Source: Candidatus Polarisedimenticolia bacterium
GTDB taxonomy: Bacteria; Acidobacteriota; Polarisedimenticolia; Gp22-AA2
Direction of reading: 5' to 3'
Length of the DNA: 64,000 bases
Assembly (NCBI GenBank): GCA_036001465.1
Contig: DASYUH010000086.1
Location: forward strand, 18,703 to 82,702
Part shown: piece after piece, positions 18,881 through 26,671 of the stretch
How positions within the stretch are numbered: position 1 is the stretch's first letter
Layout of the letters: the number at the start of each line of letters is the position of its first letter
Position numbers and translations under genes: made by a program
The notes under the pieces: generated by a model
The model's input: only the letters and a program-made list of their open reading frames with translations
What the model was told of the DNA's origin: nothing
The model's database searches: none

Positions 18881-20874
18881 TGAGGTTTTCGCTTCTTGCC
18901 GTCGGCGCGGGAATCGTCCTTCTGGCTCCGTTCCGCGAGGGGGGACGCGACCCGGCGGCGCTCTTCCTTCTGCACAGCCTCGTGCTTCTGTACGTGGCGG
19001 TGGCGTCCCCGGCCTGGATGCGATCGATCCGAATCGGTCGTCCCGATTTCACCGATCCCCTCGTTCCGGTGGCTCTTGCGATGGGCGCCGCCCTGGCCGC
19101 GGCCGGCGCCTCGGCCCTGGCCGCCGCGTACCCGTACGCTGCGGGCCTTGGGGCATGCGACTTCCTCATGCCCTGCCTGTTGCTTGCCGTCGCGGCTCTC
19201 GCCGCCACCGCCGAGGCGGACCTCAGTCGACTCCGCGCGCTGGTGGCCGTCTCCTCCGCGGCGCAGGCGCTCCTGGTTCTGGCCAGGTATCCCGGCGGCG
19301 GGGCGATGGCGGCGGGCGCGTCGTTCCTGAACCCGAGCCACCTGGCCGCCTTCCTGAACCTGGGCTTCTTCCTGAGCGCCACCGCGGCGGCGGCGCCGGT
19401 CATGCGGCCCCGCGCGCGATTCCTGTGGGCCGCGTCCGCGGCGCTCCATCTCCTGTCGATCGGCCTTCTGGAGTCGCGGGGAGCGTTCCTGGCCCTTCTC
19501 GCCGGGCTCGTGGTGTTCGCCATCCGCGAGCGCCGGCGCATGAGGCCTCGGCTGCGCGCGATCGCCTTCCTGATGATCGGGCTTCTCGGCCTGACCATGA
19601 GCCTGGTCCTGCACCAGCGGTTCGCGCGCGCGGAGGATCCCTACCGCTATCGGCGGGTCGAGATCTGGAAGGCGGCGTGGCAGATGGTCCGGGATCGCCC
19701 GCTTCTCGGGTACGGGCCGGCGAATTTCCCGCATGTGTCACCGGCCTACAATTTCCCGATCGATGACGGCCCGGTGCGCTACGGCCGCACCTTTCACGGG
19801 GCGCACAACGCCTACCTGACTCTCGTCGCCGAAGCCGGGGCGCCCGGGGCGGCGTGCTTCGCGGCGGCCGCCGTGGCCAGTCTTCTCGCCCTGCTGAGGA
19901 GAAAAGGGAGAGCGGCCGCCATCGATCTCGACGGCAGCCTGAGCGGCGTCGGCCTCGCGATCCTGGCGCTCCTCGTCCACGCCACCGTGGAGGACCTGCA
20001 GGAGCGCCCGGCCCTGACGATCCTTCCGGCCTTGCTCGCCGGCACGGCCCTGGGTGTCCTGCGCCGATCCCCCGCCGTGCTGTCCTGGAGTCCGGCGCGT
20101 CCCGCCCGTCTTCTGATCGCCGCCGGCCTCGCCTACCTGTTCCTGCTGGCGGTTCTCCTGCCGTTCCTGGCGGACCGGGAGGCGCGGATCGCCCACGTAC
20201 TCGGCCGCGAAGGCTTGCGCCACATGCAGCGCGCCGCCGCCCTGGTGCCGTTCCAGCCGGAGTACCACCACGACCTCGCCATGGCCCTCCTGAACTCCGA
20301 GCCGCTCTCGCCCGATTCCCTGGCGGGGGCCCAGAGCGAGCTCCTCGATGCGGAACGGCTCAAGCCGATCGACTACCGCTTCCCCCTTCTGCGCGCGCGC
20401 CTCGAGGCCCGTCTGGTCCCCCGGCTGTACGCGGACCCCGCCGCCGGCGCGCGCGCCGTCGAGCTTTACGACCGGGCCACCCGCCTGGCCCCCCTCGACC
20501 CCCGCCCCCGGATCGAACTGGCTGCGCACCTCGTCGAACTGGGGAAACGCGATCAGGCTCTTCTGATTATTCGCGAGGCGCTGGGTCTCGAGCCGGGGTT
20601 CGTGCGCGCCCGCATCCTGGAGGCGTCCATTCTTCTGGACATGGGCCGGCGTGACGAAGCGCGGGCCTCCCTGGCCGCAGCCGGAACGACGGTCTCGAGC
20701 CTGCCGGCCCAGGTCCAGGACAGCGGTTACGCCCGTGAAATCCTCGCCGATTCGCGATCCGAAAGGGAGCGGCTGGAGGTGCGCCTGAGCGGGTCAGTCG
20801 GGGACCCGGACCCACGGTCCCCGGGAGACTTTCGAGTCCCGGATCGGGCTCCTCCGACGCCATCCGGGAGGTGA
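18877..20874 (+). CDS. O-antigen ligase-like (Wzy_C) protein with C-terminal TPRs
   Basis: This 665-residue protein is a second Wzy_C-type membrane protein, probably a divergent paralogue of its neighbour. About ten membrane segments fill residues 1-455. The ligase loop reads EIWKAAWQMVRDRPLLGYGPANF followed by GAHNAYLTLVAEAG (about residues 260-320). The C-terminal 190 residues contain TPR-like helices (DRATRLAPLDPRPRIELAAHL and DQALLIIREALGLEPG). The ATGATG at 18877 overlaps the upstream stop, so the pair is translationally coupled. Two such enzymes in tandem could divide polymerisation and ligation between them. Confidence 0.78.
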   Translation: MMRFSLLAVGAGIVLLAPFREGGRDPAALFLLHSLVLLYVAVASPAWMRSIRIGRPDFTDPLVPVALAMGAALAAAGASALAAAYPYAAGLGACDFLMPCLLLAVAALAATAEADLSRLRALVAVSSAAQALLVLARYPGGGAMAAGASFLNPSHLAAFLNLGFFLSATAAAAPVMRPRARFLWAASAALHLLSIGLLESRGAFLALLAGLVVFAIRERRRMRPRLRAIAFLMIGLLGLTMSLVLHQRFARAEDPYRYRRVEIWKAAWQMVRDRPLLGYGPANFPHVSPAYNFPIDDGPVRYGRTFHGAHNAYLTLVAEAGAPGAACFAAAAVASLLALLRRKGRAAAIDLDGSLSGVGLAILALLVHATVEDLQERPALTILPALLAGTALGVLRRSPAVLSWSPARPARLLIAAGLAYLFLLAVLLPFLADREARIAHVLGREGLRHMQRAAALVPFQPEYHHDLAMALLNSEPLSPDSLAGAQSELLDAERLKPIDYRFPLLRARLEARLVPRLYADPAAGARAVELYDRATRLAPLDPRPRIELAAHLVELGKRDQALLIIREALGLEPGFVRARILEASILLDMGRRDEARASLAAAGTTVSSLPAQVQDSGYAREILADSRSERERLEVRLSGSVGDPDPRSPGDFRVPDRAPPTPSGR

Positions 20875-20895
20875 TCGATGCCCGGCGTCAAAATG

Positions 20896-20924
20896 TGGAC
20901 AAGCCCCCGCCCGGGAACTATATT
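20896..20924 (+). promoter_or_regulatory. sigma-70-type promoter of the glycan cluster
   Basis: A -35 TGGACA (20896-20901) and a -10 TATATT (20919-20924) are separated by exactly 17 bases; each matches 5 of 6 consensus positions. The predicted start near 20931 gives a leader of about 40 bases before the GTG of the first asparagine synthase-type gene. This is among the best housekeeping promoters visible in the window. Confidence 0.7.
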
Positions 20925-20971
20925 GCCTCTTCGCAAGTCCTTCATTGTGTGAGAGATGACGGGGTCACGCG

Positions 20972-22915
20972 GTGTGCGGCATCTGCGGTGTCATTGAGTT
21001 CGGACCAGGGGAGCGAGCGGTCGAAGAAAAGACCCTCATCCGGATGCGCGACACCATGACGCACCGCGGCCCGGACGACGCGGGGATCTACCTGTCCCCC
21101 GACCGCCGGGTGGGGCTGGGACACCGGCGGCTGTCCATCATCGATCTGTCTCCCGCCGGCCGCCAGCCGATGACGAACGAGGACGGGACGATCTGGATCA
21201 CCTTCAACGGCGAGATCTACAACCACGCGCGGCTGCGCCCCGGCCTCGAGGCCAGGGGGCACGTGTATCGATCGCGCACCGACACCGAAACGCTCCTGCA
21301 CCTGTACGAGGAGGAGGGCCCCGATTTCGTCCGCAAGCTGGAGGGGATGTTCGCCCTCGCCATCTGGGACGACCGCCGCAAGGAGCTCCTCCTGGCGCGC
21401 GACCGGATCGGCGTCAAGCCGCTGTACTACGCGGTCCTGCCGGGGACCGTCCTGTTCGCCTCGGAGATCAAGGCCATCCTGGAGCACCCGAGGATGTCGC
21501 GGCGGATCGACCTGGCCGCCTTCTATCACTACCTGACGTTCATCGCCTCGCCCGCCCCGCGGACCCTGTTCCAGGGGGTCCACAAGATGCCGCCCTCGAC
21601 CCGCGTGATCATCGACAGCCGGGGGACCATCCGTTCGGAGACCTGGTGGGATCCGATGGACGCCCCGCCCGAGGAGGGGGCGCGGTACGAGGACGAGGAC
21701 TTCTGCGTCGCCCGCGTCCGCGACCTGCTGACGCAATCGATCGAAAAGCGGATGATGGCGGACGTGCCGTTCGGCGTGTTCCTCTCGGGCGGGCTCGACT
21801 CCTCCGCCAACGTGGCGCTCATGGCGCGCATCATGGACCGGCCCGTGCGCACCTTTTCCGTGGGCTTCAGAGACCACCCGGAGCACAACGAGTTCACCTA
21901 CGCCCGCAAGGTGGCCCAGCTGTTCAAGACCGACCATCACGAGGTGGAGATCGGCTGGCGCGACCTTCTCGACTTCATGCCCGAGCTGGTGTTCCACCAG
22001 GACGAGCCGATCGCCGACTGGGTGTGCGTGCCCCTGCACTACGTGGCGCGCCTTGCGAGGCGGAGCGGCACGATCGTCGTCCAGGTCGGGGAGGGCAGCG
22101 ACGAGCAGTTCTTCGGCTACGATCACTACCTGCGCATGTACAGGAACCAGGCGCGCTTCGTGAAGCCCCTGATGGGGCTGCCGCGGGTGCTGCGCGCCCT
22201 GACCTACCATGCGGCGCGCGGCCTCGCATTCCTCCTGCGCCGGGGAGGCGAGCGGCTCGATCTCCTGCGCTCCGTGGCGCTCGACGAGACCTTCTTCTGG
22301 GGCGGCGCGATCGCCTGGCGCGAGGCCGAAAAGAGGCGCCTGCTGTCCGACGAGGTGCTCCGCCGGATCGACGGGTTGAGCTCGCACGACGTCGTCCTCG
22401 GGATCGACCGGACGGCGCGCAGCCGCATCAAGGACAGCGACTTCGGAAAGAGGATGATCTACCTGGAGCTCAAGAACCGGCTGGCGGAGCTCCTGCTCAT
22501 GCGCGTGGACAAGATCACCATGGCGTCGTCGATCGAGGCGCGCGTGCCCTTCCTGGATCATGCGCTCGTCGAGTTCACCATGCGCGTGCCCACGGATCTC
22601 AAGATCCGGCAGGGCCAGTCCAAGTACATTCTGAAAAAGGCGATGGCCGGGATCCTTCCCGACGAAATCATCCATCGTCCCAAGCAGGGATTCGGGGCGC
22701 CGATCAAGGAGTGGCTGCGCGGCGACCTGTACGCCCCCGCCTTCTCCGGGGTCATGAACTCGCGCCTGCGAAGCGAGAACCTCCTCGATTACGACCATGT
22801 CGAGCGCCTGTTCCAGGCGCATCGGAGCGGGGCGCGCGACCACAGCTGGCACCTGTGGACGCTGTACAACCTGAGCGGCTGGTACGATCACTGGATCGCC
22901 CGGGAGGCCGCCTGA
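20972..22915 (+). CDS. asnB: asparagine synthase-type glutamine amidotransferase (AsnB family)
   Basis: AsnB-family enzymes hydrolyse glutamine at an N-terminal Cys and pass ammonia to an adenylated carboxylate. The 647-residue protein starts MCGICGVIEF, so Cys2 is intact, and has the glutaminase motifs HRGPDDAG and FNGEIYNH. The synthase domain has the PPi-loop SGGLDSS near residue 271. It starts at a GTG. In surface-polysaccharide loci such proteins (for example WbpS of P. aeruginosa) amidate uronic acid residues. Its place as first gene of a glycosyltransferase cluster suggests that role rather than asparagine synthesis, but genuine asparagine synthetase is not excluded. Confidence 0.9.
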   Translation: MCGICGVIEFGPGERAVEEKTLIRMRDTMTHRGPDDAGIYLSPDRRVGLGHRRLSIIDLSPAGRQPMTNEDGTIWITFNGEIYNHARLRPGLEARGHVYRSRTDTETLLHLYEEEGPDFVRKLEGMFALAIWDDRRKELLLARDRIGVKPLYYAVLPGTVLFASEIKAILEHPRMSRRIDLAAFYHYLTFIASPAPRTLFQGVHKMPPSTRVIIDSRGTIRSETWWDPMDAPPEEGARYEDEDFCVARVRDLLTQSIEKRMMADVPFGVFLSGGLDSSANVALMARIMDRPVRTFSVGFRDHPEHNEFTYARKVAQLFKTDHHEVEIGWRDLLDFMPELVFHQDEPIADWVCVPLHYVARLARRSGTIVVQVGEGSDEQFFGYDHYLRMYRNQARFVKPLMGLPRVLRALTYHAARGLAFLLRRGGERLDLLRSVALDETFFWGGAIAWREAEKRRLLSDEVLRRIDGLSSHDVVLGIDRTARSRIKDSDFGKRMIYLELKNRLAELLLMRVDKITMASSIEARVPFLDHALVEFTMRVPTDLKIRQGQSKYILKKAMAGILPDEIIHRPKQGFGAPIKEWLRGDLYAPAFSGVMNSRLRSENLLDYDHVERLFQAHRSGARDHSWHLWTLYNLSGWYDHWIAREAA

Positions 22916-22916
22916 G

Positions 22917-24602
22917 ATGACCGGCGCGGCCGTCCGTCTGCGAGACGCGATCCCCGGGGAAGAGAGGGGTGCTCCCGAGCCTGCGGCCGCGGTCGTCTTC
23001 CTGGCACGGGATCGGGCGGAGGCGGGGAGGCTTCTGCCGCGCCTGCTCCCGGGCCGTGCCGTCCTGGAGGTGCGACGCGAGAACCTCGCGGGGGCCGGAC
23101 CGTGGGGCGCCGCCGCGATGCTCCGGTCCCTGCCGTGCGCCGAGGTGGTCTTTCTGATCGACGACCTCGACGCCCACGAAAGGCTCTGGCGCATCCAGGC
23201 TCTCGGTGCCGCGGCCGCGGGGAGGCCGACCTCCATTCTCGACCTGCAGGGACGGCGCCTGCGTCTGTCGCCCGGGCGGTTTCTCGGACGCGACCTGCCG
23301 TTTCTCGTCGCGGGACTGGCGGCGTCGGCGGGGGCCCTCCTGAGGACGGCGGCGCGCGTCCGCCGCCTGGCCCTTGTGGCACGCCATCGTCCGAAGCCCG
23401 CGACCGGGCGCCGCGTGGTCTACCTGCGCACCGACTTCTGGTCCGGCATCCGGGCGGGCGGATCGGTCGGGCACACCGCCGGGGTCGCCGCGGGGCTCGC
23501 GGCCGCCGGGTGCGAGGTCGGCTTCATCGCCTCGGGGCGTCCCGGGGCGATCGGGATCTGCCGGCACGAGGTGCGCGTGGTCGCTCCGAAGCGCCTGTAC
23601 AACGTCGGCCGCGAGGTCGCGGCGCTGGCGCACTCGTTTCACTTCGAGAAGCACGCCGCCCGCCTCCTCGCGGAGAATCCGCCCGGCTTCCTGTACCAGC
23701 GCTTCGATCCGGCCAATCACGCCGGGGTCGCCCTGGCGCGCCGCCTGGATATTCCCCTGGTGCTCGAATACAACGGCTCCGAAGTCTGGATCGCCGATCA
23801 CTGGGGACGGCCGCTCGGACAGCGGGCGCTGTACGAGAGGATCGAGGCGATCAACCTGCGCCATGCCGACCTGGTGTCGGTGGTCTCCGGGGCGCTCCGG
23901 GACGACGTCGTGGCGCGCGGCGTCGAGCCCGGGCGGGTCGTGGTGCTGCCGAACGCCGTCGATCCCGAGCGCTACCATCCCGGCCTCGACGCCACCGAGG
24001 TCCGGACGCGGCTGGGCCTGAGCGGATCCTGCGTCTGTGGGTTCATCGGCACGTTCGGCGTCTGGCACGGGGCCAGCGTGATGGCGAGGGCGGCGTCGCG
24101 CGTCCTCGCCGCGCGGCCGCAGGCGCGCTTCCTGTTCGTGGGCGACGGCGCGGAGCGGGGCGCCGCGGAAGCGATCCTGGCGGAGGCTGGCGTCCTGGAT
24201 CGCGCCCGGTTTACCGGGCTCGTCGCGCAGGAGCACGGGCCTGGTCACCTGGCGGCCATGGACATCCTGGTGGCGCCGCACGTCGCGAACGCGGATGGCA
24301 GCCGGTTCTTCGGATCACCGACCAAGCTCTTCGAATACATGGCGATGGGGCGCGCCATCGTGGCCAGCCGGCTGGAGCAGATCGGCGAGGTGCTCGAGGA
24401 CGGGCGGACCGCGCTCCTGGTGCCGCCGGGGGACGAGGCGGCGCTCGCCGCCGCGATCCTGCGGCTCGTCGACCGTCCCGATGAAAGAGACCGGCTCGGC
24501 CGGGCCGCGCGCGCCGCCGCGGAGAAGCGCCACACCTGGGAGTCGCGCGCCCAGGGGCTTCTGTCACGCCTGCGCGACATGGGGCTTCTGCGATGGAGCT
24601 GA
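22917..24602 (+). CDS. GT4-type glycosyltransferase with N-terminal extension
   Basis: The C-terminal 390 residues form a GT4 (GT-B fold) glycosyltransferase: an acceptor-side Gly-rich loop (RAGGSVGHTAG, about residue 180), a donor-side EX7E-like region around SPTKLFEYMAMGRAIVAS (about 465), and LVPPGD near 500. The first roughly 160 residues are an extra poorly conserved domain not usual in GT4 enzymes; it contains VVFLIDDLDAHERLW and could be a regulatory or substrate-binding module. It starts 1 base after the AsnB stop and overlaps the next gene by 10 bases. The sugar transferred cannot be told. Confidence 0.88.
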   Translation: MTGAAVRLRDAIPGEERGAPEPAAAVVFLARDRAEAGRLLPRLLPGRAVLEVRRENLAGAGPWGAAAMLRSLPCAEVVFLIDDLDAHERLWRIQALGAAAAGRPTSILDLQGRRLRLSPGRFLGRDLPFLVAGLAASAGALLRTAARVRRLALVARHRPKPATGRRVVYLRTDFWSGIRAGGSVGHTAGVAAGLAAAGCEVGFIASGRPGAIGICRHEVRVVAPKRLYNVGREVAALAHSFHFEKHAARLLAENPPGFLYQRFDPANHAGVALARRLDIPLVLEYNGSEVWIADHWGRPLGQRALYERIEAINLRHADLVSVVSGALRDDVVARGVEPGRVVVLPNAVDPERYHPGLDATEVRTRLGLSGSCVCGFIGTFGVWHGASVMARAASRVLAARPQARFLFVGDGAERGAAEAILAEAGVLDRARFTGLVAQEHGPGHLAAMDILVAPHVANADGSRFFGSPTKLFEYMAMGRAIVASRLEQIGEVLEDGRTALLVPPGDEAALAAAILRLVDRPDERDRLGRAARAAAEKRHTWESRAQGLLSRLRDMGLLRWS

Positions 24603-26671
24603 GCCGGGCGCTCCAGCTGCCGATCGGCGCGGCGCGCGATTTGAAGAGGCGCGTCGGACGGGCGGTGCGCCGCCTGCAGGACGGCGCGCGCCTGGCGCTG
24701 CCGTCCGAGAACGCCTTCCTCGGCGACCTCGGGGGGCGCTTCGGCACGTTCGAGGAGTTCCTGGCGGCCGCCGGGCACGATGCCTCGAGCCGCCTGCTCC
24801 TCGGCGACCTGCGGCGCGAATTCGCCGCGACGTACTTCGCCACGCGCCACCCGGAGAGACGGGCGCGCGTCATCGCCCGGGCCGACCGGGTCCTGGCGCA
24901 CCGTTTCGATCTCCTTGGCTCGGGAGACCGGGACCTGGGACCCCGGATCCCCTGGCACGCCGATTTCAAGGCGGGGCATCACTGGGAGCCCGGCGCCCAT
25001 TTCGAGGACCTGCGCGCCCGCCTCGAAGGGGATTTCGGGAGGGGTTTCGACGTGAAGGTCCCCTGGGAGCTCTCCCGCTTCCAGCACCTGCCGGCGCTCG
25101 GGCAGGCCCTGTGGCTGACCGGGGATGGGCGATATTACGCGGAGTTCCGCGCCCAGGTCCTCGACTGGATTGCGGGGAATCGCCCGGGGCGCGGCGTGAA
25201 CTGGACGTGCGCCATGGACGTCGCCATCCGGGCGGTCAACTGGATCTGGGCGTACGCCCTGTTCCGGCCGGAGATCCTGGCGGATCGTCCGCTCGCGTCC
25301 CTGCTGTTCCGCTCGCTGTTCGTGCACGGACGGTTCATCGTCCTGAACCTCGAGGCCGGTGCGGGACCGAGCGGCAACCACTATTTCGCCGATCTCGTGG
25401 GGCTGCTGTTCCTGGGGCTCCTGTTCCGGGGCGCTCCGGAGGCCGACTCCTGGAGGGGCCTGGCGATCACCGAGATCGCCCGCGAAAACGAGCGGCAGAC
25501 CGGCCCGGACGGAGTGGACTACGAAGCCTCGACCTCCTACCACCGCCTGATGACCGAGATGGCCCTGACGTCCCTGCTGCTCCTGGAACGGGCCGGCTTC
25601 CGCCTGCCGGCCCTCCGGCACCGCGTGCACGCCATGGTCGGCTACGTCGCGCACTACACCAAGCCGGACGGCCTGGCGCCGCAGGTGGGGGACAACGACG
25701 ACGGACGCCTGCAGATCCTCGGCGACTACGACGCCGATCGGCGCGATCACCGGCACCTGCTGGCGCTCGGCGGGTGTGCCTTCGACGACGGCGCCCTCTT
25801 CGCCCTGGCTGGGGGACGCTGGGAGGAAGCGTTCTGGTTCTTCGGAGAGGATTGCGCCCGGCGGCTGGAGTCGCCGGCGGCGCCCCGGGTCAGCGTGACC
25901 GGAAGGCACTTCAAGGAGGGCGGCGCCGTCCTTCTCCGGCACGACGACCTGTACGCCTTCTTCGAGACGGGCCCGGTGGGCCTGGGAGGGCTCGGGACGC
26001 ACGCCCACAACGATACGCTGGCGGTGGAGATCCAGGCGCTGGGGGAGGACCTGCTCGTCGATCCGGGGACCGGGGGCTACACGCCGGACCTGCCGCTCAG
26101 GGACCGCTTCCGGTCGACTGCGGCCCATAATACGGTGCGGGTCGACGGCGAGGAGATCAACCCGCTCCCCGGGAGGCCGTTCGAGCTGCCGGGGATCGAT
26201 CGCCCCGAGGTCGTGCGCTTCGAGTCGCGCACCGGATTCGACCTGGCCGAGGCGCTGCACCACGGATACGCCCGCCTTCCCGATCCCGTCGTGCATCGCC
26301 GCATCGTCCTTCTGAACAAGAGGACGCGTCGCTTCGTGATCGAGGATCGACTCGAGGGCCGGGGCCGGCATCGCATCGAATGGTTCTTCCACCTGGGACC
26401 GCGCTGCGTGCTGGCCGATCGGGATCTCGGCTGCCCGTCGCGTTTCCGGAGCGGCGGGGTCGAGTTCGGTCTCCTGCCGGTGTCCCTGCCGGAAGGGGCC
26501 CGGGGCTACCTGGAGGACGATCTGTTCTCGCCGGGGTACGGCCGGGTCGAGCGCGCGCGCGTCGTGCGCTACGAGTGGACCGGCGATCTGCCGGCCATCG
26601 CACGCTTCGCCATCGAGCCCGGAGCCCCTTCCGGGGGGCCCGCCCGGACGCTTCGGGAGGAGTGGCCGTGA
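24593..26671 (+). CDS. heparinase II/III family protein
   Basis: This 692-residue protein has the (alpha/alpha) toroid N-terminal domain of heparinase II/III-like polysaccharide lyases (IPWHADFKAGHHWEPG, about residues 120-135, and later WTCAMDVAIRAVNWIW), and the C-terminal beta-sandwich with GTHAHNDTLAVEIQ near residue 466 and STAAHNTVRVDG near 510. These His/Asn/Tyr motifs line the active site. Members degrade uronic-acid polymers, and within biosynthetic clusters are thought to trim the polymer or act as epimerase/lyase. No signal peptide is apparent, so where it acts is unclear. It overlaps both neighbours, consistent with tight operon translation. Confidence 0.88.
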   Translation: MELSRALQLPIGAARDLKRRVGRAVRRLQDGARLALPSENAFLGDLGGRFGTFEEFLAAAGHDASSRLLLGDLRREFAATYFATRHPERRARVIARADRVLAHRFDLLGSGDRDLGPRIPWHADFKAGHHWEPGAHFEDLRARLEGDFGRGFDVKVPWELSRFQHLPALGQALWLTGDGRYYAEFRAQVLDWIAGNRPGRGVNWTCAMDVAIRAVNWIWAYALFRPEILADRPLASLLFRSLFVHGRFIVLNLEAGAGPSGNHYFADLVGLLFLGLLFRGAPEADSWRGLAITEIARENERQTGPDGVDYEASTSYHRLMTEMALTSLLLLERAGFRLPALRHRVHAMVGYVAHYTKPDGLAPQVGDNDDGRLQILGDYDADRRDHRHLLALGGCAFDDGALFALAGGRWEEAFWFFGEDCARRLESPAAPRVSVTGRHFKEGGAVLLRHDDLYAFFETGPVGLGGLGTHAHNDTLAVEIQALGEDLLVDPGTGGYTPDLPLRDRFRSTAAHNTVRVDGEEINPLPGRPFELPGIDRPEVVRFESRTGFDLAEALHHGYARLPDPVVHRRIVLLNKRTRRFVIEDRLEGRGRHRIEWFFHLGPRCVLADRDLGCPSRFRSGGVEFGLLPVSLPEGARGYLEDDLFSPGYGRVERARVVRYEWTGDLPAIARFAIEPGAPSGGPARTLREEWP

